The notes below the pieces were generated by a model that did no database searches, was not told the DNA's origin, and saw only the letters and a list, made by a program, of their open reading frames with translations. 64,000 nt of DNA. Source: Dryococelus australis. Lineage: Eukaryota; Arthropoda; Insecta; Phasmatodea; Phasmatidae. The stretch lies in assembly GCA_029891345.1 (NCBI GenBank), contig CM057002.1, positions 66,110,590 to 66,174,589 on the forward strand, given 5' to 3'. The position numbers and the translations under genes are program-made. Positions 33,684-45,504 of the stretch are shown here, in pieces; the stretch's first letter is position 1, and each line of letters begins with the position of its first letter.

Positions 33684-35574
33684 ATGATGACAACTATAGA
33701 AGTTATTCCACTGGTTGCAGTGACGAAAGTGAAAACAACTTCTCCAGTAACGGCAGTAAGAGACCCCACATACAATCTTCCTAGAAAAGAAGAGCCTGAC
33801 AGTTCTGAAAAGTATCCAAACACGTCAAAAAAAAAATGTGAACCGGAAAAAAATAGGTCCTATGGAAATGCCCAAGCCATCACCAGTCAAGACAAGGGGA
33901 AAAAATGAATCAGAAACGAGAATGGAAATCTAGGAAAAGAATATAAGACCGAGAAAGGGAAAGTTATAAAAAGCAAGATGCATGAAGCCTTTGCCTTCTT
34001 GCAGATCAAAATGCAAGGAAAAAAATACCTGATTCTAAGAGAAAGGAGGTGTTTACAGAATATTGCCAGATGGGTAGATACAATAAACACGCTGCGTTCG
34101 TAACAAGCATGACTGATGTAGAAGACAAGGCCACATCCCGAACAACATTCGCTAATATAGATAGACAAAAATTCAGACAAAGACATACAGGTTTTCTCTC
34201 GTTGTAGATGGGATGTGAATAAATGTATGTAGGAGATGCTTCCTCAGAACACTTCATGAATCTGATAATTTCATCAAAAGAGCAGCATTAAAAAAGAGAG
34301 CTTCAACTACAGGTCTAGAAACAAGAGAGATGCGTGCAATAAACCCTCCTGCAAACAAGTGTCCAGAAGAAAAGACAGAAGAAGTTGTTTCTCATATTAA
34401 ATCATCTCCTGCCTATGAGGGCCACTAGACAAGGAAACAATCATCGAAGATATACCTTCCAGCAAGCCTGGCCTTGCAAATGCATTCCATTTACAAAAAA
34501 AAACTACAGATAATCATGTTAGGATTAAGTATTACAGCAAAGTATTTCATGATATTAAGCTATCTTTGAAAAAAAACCAAAGGTAGATGTCATGTTTGTG
34601 ACAAGTTCAAACTGAAAATTACTCTAGCTGAAACAGAAGACATCAAAGCTGAGTTTGTACAAACACGGGATAAACATCATAACGCAACAGAAGTGGCTTA
34701 TTGAGAAAAGCGGAGAGACAAGGAACATGTTCAGCAAAATACAAATACCAAGTGTTTTACATTTGATTTGCAGCAGTGCTTGCAGACACCTGCTCTGGAT
34801 ACCTCAGTAGCTTTTTACACGAGGCAATTATGGTATTTTAATTTAAACATTCATGACAACACAACAGGAGAGGCAATTCACTACATGTGGCATGAAGCTA
34901 TATCTGGCCGTGGTTCTAATCAGATTGCACTGTGTTTGTTCAAGTACATGAAAAGTTTGCCACCTGCGATTGCACACATTTTTTTATTCTGATACTTGTG
35001 GTGGCCAGAATAAAAATTCTCATGTAGTTGCCATGTTTGTAGCATTCCTAGTAGGCGAAACAAAAGTAGAAGTTATCATCGACCACAAGTTTATGGTCCC
35101 AGGGCATAACGACATGGAAGTGGATGTAGATCATGCATCACAAAGAGAAAATAAAGAAGTATATGTACCAATATACCATCCACATTACTGGTAGCAGCAA
35201 CTTGTTCGGGCATGCAGTAGTAAATTCACTGTGGCTGAGATGGAACCAAACTATTTTTTGGACTTTTCTGCACTTCTGAAAGGTCCTTTGGTGTTGAGGC
35301 ACAAATATGTAGCAGGAAAACCTTTCAAATGGCATGATGTGAAATGGTTGCAGTGCACTGTGCAAGAATTACCTCGCTGAAAAGAGAAGAACCATTTCAG
35401 ACATTGAATTTGAGGAGACACACACATGACATCTATGTGAGACCACGAACAAACATGTGCCAATCAGTGTACAGAAAAAAGACACACTTGATGTTTTTGT
35501 TGGAACTTGTCCCACCTATCTTCCATCACTTCTACAGGGACTTGCCTTACCTACTGCAATTATGTGTGGCATAG
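33684..35574 (+). pseudogene. degenerate transposon gene resembling DUF7869-type proteins
   Basis: Protein similarity is spread over all three plus frames. In order: VVDGM, a stop, then INVCRRCFLRTLHES (frame of 34201); VSHIKSSPAYEGH, a stop in place of the expected Y, then TRKQSSKIYLPASL (34385-34470); CHVCDKFKLKI (34590s); FYTRQLWYFNLNIHD and YMWHEAISGRGSNQIA (34768-34970); a frameshift in the T run near 34985; YSDTCGGQNKN and FMVPGHNDMEVD (34970-35194); FKWHDVKWLQC (35320s); and a last frameshift near 35370. I know this motif order (VCKxFFL, HYTR, YxxxL, YTRxLxxYN, SDxCxGQN, GHxxxxxD) from large families of arthropod and cnidarian transposon-like proteins that I recall as DUF7869. At least two in-frame stops and two frameshifts make this copy non-functional. 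The SDxCxGQN and GH...D positions may be catalytic acids, but that is inference. Confidence 0.65.
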
Positions 35575-36365
35575 ACCAATATATAATCTATATTGATCCA
35601 TATTCAATATAAAATATGCACAAACATTGCGAGGAAAATTTTTTTTTACTATTAATGCACCTTATAAGAATTGAACATTTAAATATATCTGTGTAACTAG
35701 GCAAATAATATATAAGTCTAAACATAATTTCATTACAGTATGCATTTTTATTACAATTGAGTGCATAACTTAAGCCAAAAATTTCATTGGGCATTATCAC
35801 ATATGCCATGGTTTCACTATTAGTTAATATGCAATAAATTTAATGTTTCCCTAGGTGTATGCGTCCTTCAGCATAAATTTTATTTATTGATATTAGCAAA
35901 GTTCTGTAATTACTAGCTGCACAAAAACATAAAACTCTCTCCTGTAAAATGAAGTATTTTGACTTGTGTGCTTTTACCCGCCAACCCTAGATATAATAAG
36001 ACCTAAATGAAGGCAAAAAAAAAATCAGCTTTTGGATTCTATTCAGACTGTGACAAAGTTTCGTCGCTGCTAGCTCATTCCTGCAAGCTGCCATCAAAGA
36101 ATATTTTCGATAAGTTATTTCGATACGATATTTTCGAAACGTGCAATGTTGAAGAACCCAATTTCTAATCTCAGGCATTACATTCCTTTAGCATGACATT
36201 CTTACGTGAAGCAATGAAATCTACACATACGTGGTGTAACAAAGAATCCGCTAGAAATGCGTCACTCTGGGTAAATACAAACTTGCTAAAAGTTGGCAGA
36301 AACTGTTACCTACGATTTCAATTTTTTGTTGTTTTTTATACTGCCATACACTTAAATAACGTGTT

Positions 36366-36400
36366 TATAGGTTGTTCAAGGTAAACTAGGCCCTTTTGAA
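36366..36400 (+). mobile_element. TTCACGG-end MITE, isolated left end
   Basis: TATAGGTTGTTCAAGGTAAA then CCCTTTTGAAAG matches the left end of the copy at 52598. No right end found. Confidence 0.45.
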
Positions 36401-39400
36401 AGTCGTGTATTCTTCCACCATTGATGGTGATCCTGAGCTTCCGAAGAGACTGGCGACAACATTGTGTCCCAACTGCTTCACCGTCAAGTTCCGTTCTGTC
36501 ACTGACAATTTCTAATACGTAACCTGGCGAGAATGGGACTGCTACACGTAGGTCAACGGGCGTGACCAAGCACACTTGCCCACATCCTACTGCACGTTAC
36601 AACATTTCAACATTAGAGGAAAGCATACATATCCTAGCAACAAACAGTTCGAGAATTGTCAAATATAAACGCGATGCTCAAGCTGCAGCAAAAAATGGTT
36701 GGGAGTTCTTTAAAACAAAACTTACATAAACTCTAGAGAACATTTACGTATAGCCAAGTTATAACTACAAGTTATACCAGTCGTCATATTACTAACATAC
36801 GCTATCCTGATTACATACTGCAGAAGATATGTGCAGATGGTTGAATTTTGCGTTTTCACTAACTGCAAAGCAAACACACCGACATAACGGGATACCCGTG
36901 TATATCCGCCCTCTATCGCGGCGAAGAGCAGCAACTCCTTGTGGCATCTATTCCACAAAGAAATATCTGCGTAGAGATGTCGACCCATGCCGTCTGGAGA
37001 GCCGCACACAGCTTCCTGCCATTTGTAAGTACGGGATCTTACACCTCGCCCCCGCGTCACATAAATGCTCGGTGCTGGTCGCACCTAGCGAATGAAGTTA
37101 CCATATCAGTGGTTGAAACACTCCAGAATGTACCTCATACGAACTATGGACAACCTGGACCGAGGGGTCCGCTGCATTGTGCGGGCACGTGGAGTCCACC
37201 AACGAAGGGATGCAGTGCAGTGCCATGACCAGCACACACACACGGAGCACAGCTGATACAGCTCTGGACACTTACAAGAAGTAAGACAACGGTGGCTCCA
37301 CACACACACAGCTACCCCATGACTTTTGTCACGTCAGTGTACATATACAGTTCTCCGGGCTAGGAAGTCTGGTTTGGTGAGCTATAGGTCCCGAGTTTGA
37401 TGTCTTACCGGTCCTGTGTCGAACATTTTCATTCCGGATGAAAAACTAGGTTCAACTCCAAGCTACAGAAGGAAGTGGTAAACCACCACACAATCTTCCT
37501 ATAAAACACGACGCACATTCGCGAGAGGTTAAATTTGGTCCGACTACTTCAGACTTTACTAAGTTTTCTTTAAATAAGCCAACACAGTTTAGCCAAATAC
37601 TATTTAACCACCTTATTGAGGAACATTCTTTTGTAACAGGAACATAATTTTAACAATACATTATTGAAATAGTGTTCTCACTTCAGAAATAACTTGTGAT
37701 ACACGTCTGAAGGAGCACACTAGCCGAAACCAACCCTTATCTGTCCAAAAAATAATGCAGTTAGGAACAGATAACTTCTTCAAGGCTGATTTCGAAGTAG
37801 TTAACTGAGAACCCCCTAGACGTGAGCAAGTTGTGATCTCTCAACCATCAGACAATTAATTACAACACGCATGTTTGCAGAAAAACTGCACCGGCTTATT
37901 GTAACGTTATATTCCTCATTACGTCCAGACACACTACGGACTTTCTCAACACTGTCGACCCAGAAATGGAAATACCACAGAGGCAAACCCCCTCCCAACA
38001 AAAAAAAGAGTGAAATTATATTTTTAAGGCGATACGCCAAAACAAGTATCCAGTTTCTTTCCCCAATATGGCGGCCAAACGACCGTGAACCTGACCATTT
38101 CAAAAACATGCTCCGGAAGGTTATAACATCTCCTCTAACCGGGTTTCAATGTAACGAATGTACATTAAACTATGCTATTTAATCACCAGACAGTTAGAAA
38201 ACCAAAAGCAAAACAAGAAACTGTTTGATCGCATGACAAAAGTAGTGTTGATAGTGAGCGAATGTTGACAAGAAATTACTGCCCACAATCACATACATGT
38301 ATGTAACACACTGGCAAGCTGCCTTCAAGTTGCAGGCAAGGGAAGTATTTCTTAGCACTAAGTTTTATTGCGAGTGCAATGCTTAAGTCAATACTTGTTT
38401 TAGACATAGGCTACTCACGGATAAAGCCTGTATGCCACGATACAATTTTCCCTACAAGCTCGGGAAGAATCTTACGAGATCTGCTATACTTGTTGCCGCA
38501 AAAGTACAGACTTTTTTTTTATTGTACTTCTGCAACTGTGGTTCCGGAACTATCTTCACTCACACTTCAGCATTATACGTTTATGCACAGAGCCTAATGG
38601 TTTTGTTCTTATAACTAGCGATTTTGTTTTAAATGAACACGAATGTTTACCATAATTTTCACACTGTCTTTTTAGAATCAGAAAAAGATTTTCGTGATCT
38701 TTTTATTTACTATTTACCCGTGTTTAATTATAGTCTTGCGCTCTGTATAGAAACAAAATAAACAAAAAGACTCTACCCTATCTCTATTTGTCTAGAAGTT
38801 CCAGCATGTAGGAAATCTTCCACCTAAAACTACACACTGCCAGCTATGAAAATGGCTATGAGAAAGGCCAGCTGTCGGCCAAATCTTCCATAGAACCAGT
38901 CACACGAGCGGCCGTGCAAGTTTGCATGGGATCATGCATCGTGGCGCACACGCAGAAGCGAGCACTTCCCTCTATAGGCAATACTATTTACGGACGACAT
39001 GAAGTTGTATGTACCCCCCCCCCCCTTGCCAAGGCAATCGGAGAACTAGTTTACTGCTTCTTGAATGCTGCAGATAGCCACAGCCCGAAACAGTTGCCAA
39101 GAAAGGTGTAAGATTTCTAAAGCAGCGCATGCCTGCGCGTTCATTATTATGTAGGCGGGGCTTAATTGAGGCTCCTGGTTGGTCGGTTCTTGAATACGCG
39201 CAAAGGAGTGAAGTCTCCAAGTGAAAGGTAAGCGAAGTTGTGAGTTTCTTCTGCCGTTCCGGTTTCTTCCGCCGAGAGTTTGGGAACTGAAGTAATGCCG
39301 AACATTCGCACTACCCTCCCCCCCTCCCCATTGACGGAAGGAAAAAAAAAAATCTGTTTTTGACGTCAAGTTCAAAACCAGATCCAAAACATGCAGTAGC

Positions 39401-39754
39401 AGGACGGAAATTGCTATGTAACGTCTACAGGCTGATCAGTAACTTCGTGACTAACAATACGATTGAAGTGTAAACTGTCTCGTTCGCTCAGATGTACGAC
39501 TATGACCACTACGAACAAAAGATGGAGCAGCGTATGAGGTAGGAGTGAGAAGGGAGGGGGGCCCGCGGCGACAAGGTAATGTTGGGCGAGGGCTGATGTA
39601 CTGATTCTGGGCTCAAATTAAGGATAGTCTAGATCTGCAGATTCAAGCCACACAAATATACATTTCGTTACTATAATTACATTTCCATAGCCCCCACAAA
39701 ATACCACCTAACGCACAGAGTTTAAAAAAAAAATTTCCTTCATTTTACGAAAAA
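36401..39754. other. unassigned DNA
   Basis: Moderately GC-richer in places (36800-37310, 38900-39600). Frames of 95-120 codons at 36722-37228 and about 100 at 37816-38182 show no secure family. The stretch 37350-37480 has a weak SINE flavour (GGAAGTGGTAAACCACCACA) but no second copy in the window. C run at 39015-39026. Confidence 0.35.
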
Positions 39755-40449
39755 GTGCTGGTAAAAATTTATCCAGAAGTGTCCGTAAACACTCCGTAAA
39801 ATTACGGACACACTGATTTTCAGAAACGGACTTTCCGTAAATTTCACGGAACCTCTCCGTTTAATTCCAAGTTAATTTTCTGTACTTTCCGTTAAAAATA
39901 TAAAAGAGATAATGAAAATAACTTTAATTTTCGTTATGTGGGTGGTCTACCGTGTATAAAAAATTATATTAAAAAAGTAAAAACCATTTTGTACTTGAGC
40001 GAGGTTTGAACCAGAGTCAAAAAATTATCAGTCTAAGAGACTAACCATTTACCTACAACTCTCACTTGAAAATTGTGGTATAACTTATGCATTTGTATTT
40101 AAAACATAAAAGCAAGAATTCAGTTTCTATTAAATTTGGTGTATTGTGTTGCCAAATGTTACAGACGCCTGATGCTATTTTTTAATGTTTGAAAGAATAG
40201 GTCATAGTCACGTGGATAACCTTGACTTTCGCAGAAACGATGATTTTCTTGTTACAGTGGCGAAGAAAGCTTCGTGTAGAACCGGCATTGTTCGTCCCCG
40301 TAACTCGATGCCAAATGGAATACGGAGACTTTCCATATTTTGTATTTACGGACTTGACTCCGTTTTTCGTCATTACGCATTGCCTTTCCGTATACACACT
40401 GTACATTTCCGTAAGACATTCCGTAAATGTATGGAGATTTTTAACAGTG
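39755..40449 (-). mobile_element. CACTG-type element with tRNA-like core (copy 3)
   Basis: The left end GTGCTGGTAAAAATTT corresponds, inverted, to CACTGTTAAAAATCTCC at the right. The arms consist of many copies of TCCGTAAA / TTTACGGA and variants (39778-39870 and 40315-40430). In the centre (39990-40075, minus strand) is a tRNA-like module. The 125-codon frame at 40185-40562 is an arm artefact. Size (about 695 bp) and plan equal the elements at 12758, 30780 and 44738, but the arm motif is different. Confidence 0.7.
39990..40075 (-). promoter_or_regulatory. tRNA-like Pol III module in CACTG-type element copy 3
   Basis: Minus strand: GAGTTGTAGGTAAATGGTTAG (box A), then CTCTGGTTCAAACCTCGC (box B), followed within 20 bases by TTTTT and then TTTTTT. 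Confidence 0.55.
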
Positions 40450-41228
40450 CATATGTATTCACGGCCACGGCCGTGATCCCGACACAAACATCCAGGCTTT
40501 TAAGGACGAAAAAGGTCGTTCAGAGAAACCAGAGAGGGGGAGGAACCTGCCATTGCCTGTAGTAAGGAATAACGCACACGCGCAAGGAAATTAGGATGGC
40601 TGGACCGGGAACTGGACCCAACACTGTGCCATCCCGTTCTGTGAGCCGAATGCTACTAAAAGCAAACATCATTTACAAGCAGATGTTTGGAAGTTTCACG
40701 ACACGGCGAACTACAACACAGCTGACGATTGCCTGGGGGGGGGGGGGGTTAGTCCCTGTTGAATTATTTTTATATATTTTCTGCCACAATATCGATTCCG
40801 GGAGGTGCGTTACAATTTGTGGCACGAAACAGCATAAATAATACCTTCCTTAATGTTGTTGAATTGATGCAGCTACTCTGCATTTGATACTTTCTAACTT
40901 GTAACAGCCGGGGTAAAATAATTGATTATTTTGTAGGAGCGACTACACAGGCTACGGAAATCTAACAGAACAGATCTCGGAAAACGCATTATGTTATACT
41001 CCATGTCATGTCGTCGGAAATTAATCCATCTAAAACCCACGTTTGCAGGTATTGACCGAAAATAAATAATTCAAGATGGTGTGGTCCCCATTACTCTGTT
41101 CACTGACGCCTAACCGCCCGCCGCGCCTATGACGAACAATACATAAACAAAGAGAAAATAATGGTGTGACGGTTCCTTTGATATGGGCATACCCACTCAC
41201 TGCTTCAGTGGATGGAATAGGCCAATTC
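40450..41228. other. unassigned DNA with a G run
   Basis: Fourteen G at about 40735-40748. No gene or repeat partner recognised. Confidence 0.4.
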
Positions 41229-43045
41229 TGGCACACGGTCCAGATCCGGGACCTTTGACGTCACCACCGCCATCTTGTTGAGCGATCTGGTATCAGTAAA
41301 GTTAGGTTGACACATGATAGGAATGACTGTCGAATTAAATGGCCAGTAAAGTGTGGTTGCTCGCTAGATGTTATGACTGACTTACTACTGGATTTTAATT
41401 ATAATTTTGTTTGCTTCGACCATTCCTTTGTCAGTATGAGGTGAATATTGCCCGAAGTGACGATTGGCTGCAGTCTGAATGAAGTGTGCTTCTAATGCCC
41501 AGACATGTCAAATTCTTTCGAGTGGCTGAAATGATAGGAGGCATGTGGGAAATGTATTTTTTTTATCTGAACTACATTACATTAGTTCAAGTTTAATTTT
41601 TCTGGGCTTTTATAGGTTAGGTTATGTTAGTCTGACAGATGGTAGGAATGCTGTATGATATGGGTCGTCCTGGAATGTATCATTTCTTGGGTAGGTGTCA
41701 TGGTATATTAGTATGGCCAAGGTTTTCTTTATTGGGTTATAGAGAATGGTGCGGTTTGTTTGTATGTCTAAGATTTTCTTAGGTTACAGTGGGTGGTATA
41801 TCTGGCGTATGTCGTGAACATGTAGGTATAAGTTTACTTAACGCATATTTTAGTTGGATTGTTGTGGGTTACATATTATTCTTTTTTTAGTGTGGTAAGT
41901 TATGAGAGGTTGGGTTAGGTTTTATTTTCTCTGGACTATGTTAAGTCATCTTCATTAGAGTATGCGAATAATTTTTTTATTTCTATGCGGCTGGTTAAGT
42001 ACAATATAGATGGTCAAGAACTATGCACAAGGTGAAGATTTACACGAATGAAAAAAAATTATATGTAATACGAGGTTAACGACTTATGTACATGTGAAAA
42101 AATATAAGTATTACAAAAGTGGTTAAGTCCCGCAATAACGGTGACATGGTGAGCATGCCTGGTGGCTAAAGAAAAATGAAATCTTAGATAGTGGCCTAAA
42201 AACAAAAGCAATCGTCAGCAGACGAAACAAGATTGTTGTTCGAGGAGGACGAGTAATCAGCCGGTGTCTAAATGAGTTATAAGACTATTAGGTAATTTAA
42301 GGTTATGTTATGTTAGATTAGGTTAATATGCCTAAGTCCTGCGTGAGGTATAATTTTTTTTCTAAATCCAATGTGAGTTGCAAACTATTCAAACTCCCTA
42401 CACAACAGGAAATGTTTGAAAAAATCCCTATTTTATGTAGGATTTGTAAAGTTCGATGCAAGATGGAACCAAGTCGACTAAATGAGAAAAATATTGAAAG
42501 TCTTTCACAAGGACAAAATTTGCCTGCCCTACACAAGGTGAAGTTAGGTTAGGTTTGATTTTTCTGTAGTTCTGTATGATTCAGAGATGGTGTATGCCGA
42601 TAGACAGAGTGTGGGAATAAATTTGCAAGTCCCGGCATGAGTAGTATGTTTCAATATTGAGCATGAGTGGTAAGTATTCAAAGTCCCTATACGCATGAAA
42701 TATTCCAAGTCCCGAAAATAGTGGGAAAAAGTTTACAAGTCCAACAAATATGGTTGCTCGCACGTGACAAAATTCAAGATTATGGTTCGAAGGGAGTGGA
42801 TCACAAGCGACAGAATAAGTAATCAGTGTGTCACTAAGGCGAAAAGGAATAATAGAGCATATCATGCTGGCTGACATGGAATGAAAGAGCATGAAAAAGG
42901 GGACTTAAGGAAAATTAAATCCAAGACGGTAGACAGAAACAATATGACGGACAATATGGCGGACACAGATGTCAGAAAAGGGCGGTTGGAAACAATATGA
43001 CGGCGATGACAGAGGTTAAAGTTCACGGATCTGGACCCTGTGCCA
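41229..43045. mobile_element. 1.8 kb element with about 60 bp TIRs (TGGCACACGGTCCAGATCC)
   Basis: Left TGGCACACGGTCCAGATCCG then ACCTTTGACGTCACCACCG and CCATCTTGTT; right, inverted, TGGCACAGGGTCCAGATCCG then ACTTTAACCTCTGTCATCG and CGTCATATTGTT. Subterminal ATATGGCGGAC / ATATGACGGC repeats follow on the right. The interior is GT-rich and AT-rich with scattered GGTTAGGTT-type runs (41590-42560) and a 74-codon frame at 42328-42552 starting MPKSC. The flanks AATTC and AAATC are at best a degenerate duplication. I cannot assign a superfamily. Confidence 0.7.
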
Positions 43046-43160
43046 AAATCGGGTTTTCCCTTCTACTTGTTTGCGCGAGGCTCTGGTAACAAGTCTTGTG
43101 TCTGCCAACTGCGTGTTGCGAAAACATTTCCTAATGGCTAAACCGCCGGCTGGCAAATTA

Positions 43161-43557
43161 CAGTCTATTCCCAGTATCTGCCCACTGACTCAAACCTTTG
43201 AAAGATCCCTCCGTGTGCGACATATGTGGTTGTTTCCTAAGTATGTCATGAATCACAAGCGTCTTCTAGTTATCCATTATCATATTTTTGGTTAAATTGG
43301 ACTTTTCCCATATTTTACTCATAAATTATATGTCTAATATTTAATATGAGTAAAAACAGAGAAAATGTGTGTTGGTAATGACTACTAATAAATATTTATC
43401 ACGCAAGATAAACTGAGCGAGCGCGAATGCTAAACGTTTTCCCTTTGGCGCAATTTTCTATACTTGGTTAAGCTATATTTGCAAGAGGCGGAGGAACATT
43501 CTGATAGCAGAACTTCAGCAAGGCTTCAGGAGAGTTGGTAGTAACCTTTAATACACT
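43161..43557 (+). mobile_element. about 400 bp MITE, CTATTC...TCAAACCTTTGAAA family (copy 3)
   Basis: CAGTCTATTCCCAGTATCTG then GACTCAAACCTTTGAAAG at the left; AAGCTATATTTGCAAGAGGC, GAACTTCAGCAAGGCTTCAG and GGTAGTAACC toward the right. Matches the copies at 11331 and 16356. Confidence 0.65.
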
Positions 43558-43685
43558 GCACCAGCCGTCCCGACACGTTTTTGGCAGTGGCGGTTGCGAT
43601 TTCACGGTGCAGTGATGGAGGAAACGGCATAACCCCGAGAAAACCCACTGGATTGCTTGTGGCGGGAGGCTGGTGTCCCAGGTTT
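43558..43685 (-). mobile_element. SINE-related fragment
   Basis: On the minus strand GGGTTTTCTCGGGGTTATGC then CGTTTCCTCC resembles the core GGGTTTTCTCGGGGATCTGC then CGTTTCCCGC of the SINE at 23058. There is no tRNA head. It directly abuts the MITE at 43161. Confidence 0.45.
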
Positions 43686-44737
43686 CCAAAATACAATATC
43701 AATATTACTGGAACAGTATAGGTTCTTCTTAACTTTAACTACCCACATAATCTTCGGCAAATTGGCGTATAAAATATTTTATTACTCCAATAAATGCTAT
43801 TTTATAAGGAAGCTCGATATCAGTGTTAGATAGAAGTAACGACAAAAAGGTTGCCCAACATTCTTGGGAATTTTTAACGTCATAACATAAAAGAGGAGCC
43901 CCACGTCTGGTGAACACTGTTACCATCTGCAGACACTAAACATTTTACGATCTCAGACACGGTAGTGCAGGATATAAAATAATGTGGGTGTTTTTTTTAT
44001 AATATTCTCCAGAGAACGCTTTTACGTTTCTGAACTGCAAGCTATCACCGTGTGAACAGAAGGTAGGTACTTTAGTTCCAACTTACAGCTTTTGTGTACA
44101 TAATTTTTTTCACAACACAGTTAGCTGAACGTTTCGTTACTTACGCCGTGTCGTGTATGTGCGTACACACATGCGATGTACAATTGGCATTGACATAGGC
44201 TCCGTTTTATACAGAATGAACCAAGTGTAACTGTTGTCTTGGGGAACTGTTACAACGGGCTAGAGGGAAAGCATGTGTGTTCAGTTATAAAAGCAACAGG
44301 CTATGCAGCCAGCGAAGTTAACGGAATAAACCAGATTATTTCTTATCAGATACTAATTGATACCTTCCTGCGGCTCTATGTCTAGTCTTCACTTTGTTCC
44401 AGTCATGAGTGGGAAAAGCTATAGTGTAGATGCTACCCATTGGTAGATTTACTTCCTTGCAACGAAGATAATCATGATCACGGTTGTTTTCTCTCTCTAG
44501 TTTTGGCGCGCGTTAAGTTTTTAAGTAACTACGTGACAGCTGGTTTAGAGGTCGGTAAAAACTTCTTAAAATCAACCTTTGAGAATAAACTTACATTACG
44601 CCTAGTAAGTGATTAAGCTCGGTTCATGATAGAAACAATATGCATAACGAACATGTAAGTTACGTATCGAAAGGAAAGCAGGTATTCTTAATGGCGCGCT
44701 CCATGGCCATCGTGTCCGCAGAGAGCGTTAATGAACA
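43686..44737. other. unassigned DNA
   Basis: A short AAAATCAACCTTTGAGAATA at 44569 resembles MITE subterminal sequence but has no ends. Otherwise nothing recognised. Confidence 0.4.
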
Positions 44738-45504
44738 CACTGTAATATTTGTGTGTTTTCACAAGAAAAATCCTTTGAAACCCTGTTACCAAGAAAATTT
44801 TTTGTGTAACTACAAACAGTTTTCTTATAAAATCTGCAAAACTAATATTTGAAACATTACAAATGATATGCTTATTACAATCTACATTGAGAAGTGGACA
44901 ATTTCTTATCCTAGAAAAGAAACTTGATGAATTCGTAAAAGAGAATAGGAAAAAAAATTTCAAAATATAGTTCAAGAAAAAAGATACAACTTGCAAACGC
45001 GGGGACTAAACCCACGTCCCTCGAGTTACTATCAAATAGCCTTAACCACAAGACGAGCCTGACCTACGGACATTATGATTAATTTTGTACAAAGTATAGC
45101 AGTAAATACATACAAAATATCAGCGAAGCTATTTAGTTAAGAAAAACACGTTTATTTCATTTAAAGAGTTCTTTATCGATATGAAACATTAACGTAACAG
45201 TCACATTTGACAATATTGTCGTTTTATTATAATTATTGGAGTTGTTTTGGTGTTCAACGTTATTCAAATTTGCAATAAATTTTTGCATCCCCTAGTTTTT
45301 GCACAAACAGCTGTTTATACCTAAGATTTTACGTTGTGTGTTCGCCATTTTGCTTGAGCTCGTGGATACGGGCCAGTATAGGAAGAATACTTCTTGAGGT
45401 CTTTTTACTACGAACGCGGTTCTCAGTTTTACAAATTTGTAATTTAACAAGATAGATATTTGTACTACTACAAACATTTGTAAAATTACAAATATTTTCC
45501 CAGT
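44738..45504 (-). mobile_element. CACTG-type element with tRNA-like core (copy 4)
   Basis: Left CACTGTAATATTTGTG; right, inverted, CTGGGAAAATATTTGTAA. The arms repeat TTTGTAA / TTACAAA and TTTGAAAC-like motifs (44745-44865 and 45420-45500). The core tRNA-like module is at 44992-45066 on the minus strand. Same plan and size range (about 767 bp) as the other three. The outer TA is visible only at the right. Confidence 0.65.
44992..45066 (-). promoter_or_regulatory. tRNA-like Pol III module in CACTG-type element copy 4
   Basis: Minus strand: GCTCGTCTTGTGGTTAAGGC (box A, close to tRNA consensus), ACGTGGGTTTAGTCCCCGC (box B and T-stem), then TTTTTT about 18 bases later. The most tRNA-like of the six modules. 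Confidence 0.6.

Larger units (their letters stand above)
31963..35990 (+). mobile_element. 4.0 kb DNA transposon with degenerate gene, ATAT-flanked
   Basis: The left end CTAGGGTCGGCGGGAAAAAG continues GCACATAAGT. The right end, inverted, reads CTAGGGTTGGCGGGTAAAAG then CACACAAGTC. ATAT borders both sides (31959-31962 and 35991-35994). An inner inverted copy of the end motif (ACTTATGTGGTTTTCCCCAA) lies at 32229-32250, and further GTAAGTC / AAAGTCAAG motifs follow the left end, as subterminal binding sites would. The interior carries a broken gene (33684-35574) and two tRNA-like modules. The TIR sequence is not one I can place in a named superfamily. Confidence 0.75.

Noticed and set aside
36837..37030. 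Possible THAP-like zinc finger start (MVEFCVFTNC) followed by a GTAAGT donor-like site
   Set aside because: The frame has two stops within 40 codons, and the second C-x-x-H pair is not where the domain needs it. Too weak without a search.
37350..37480. SINE-like stretch with a pseudo-tRNA region and GGAAGTGGTAAACC
   Set aside because: No second copy in the window and no convincing box A/B spacing.
41590..42560. Runs of GGTTAGGTT that look like insect telomere repeat TTAGG
   Set aside because: Short, scattered and imperfect, and inside a TIR-bounded element. No tandem array.
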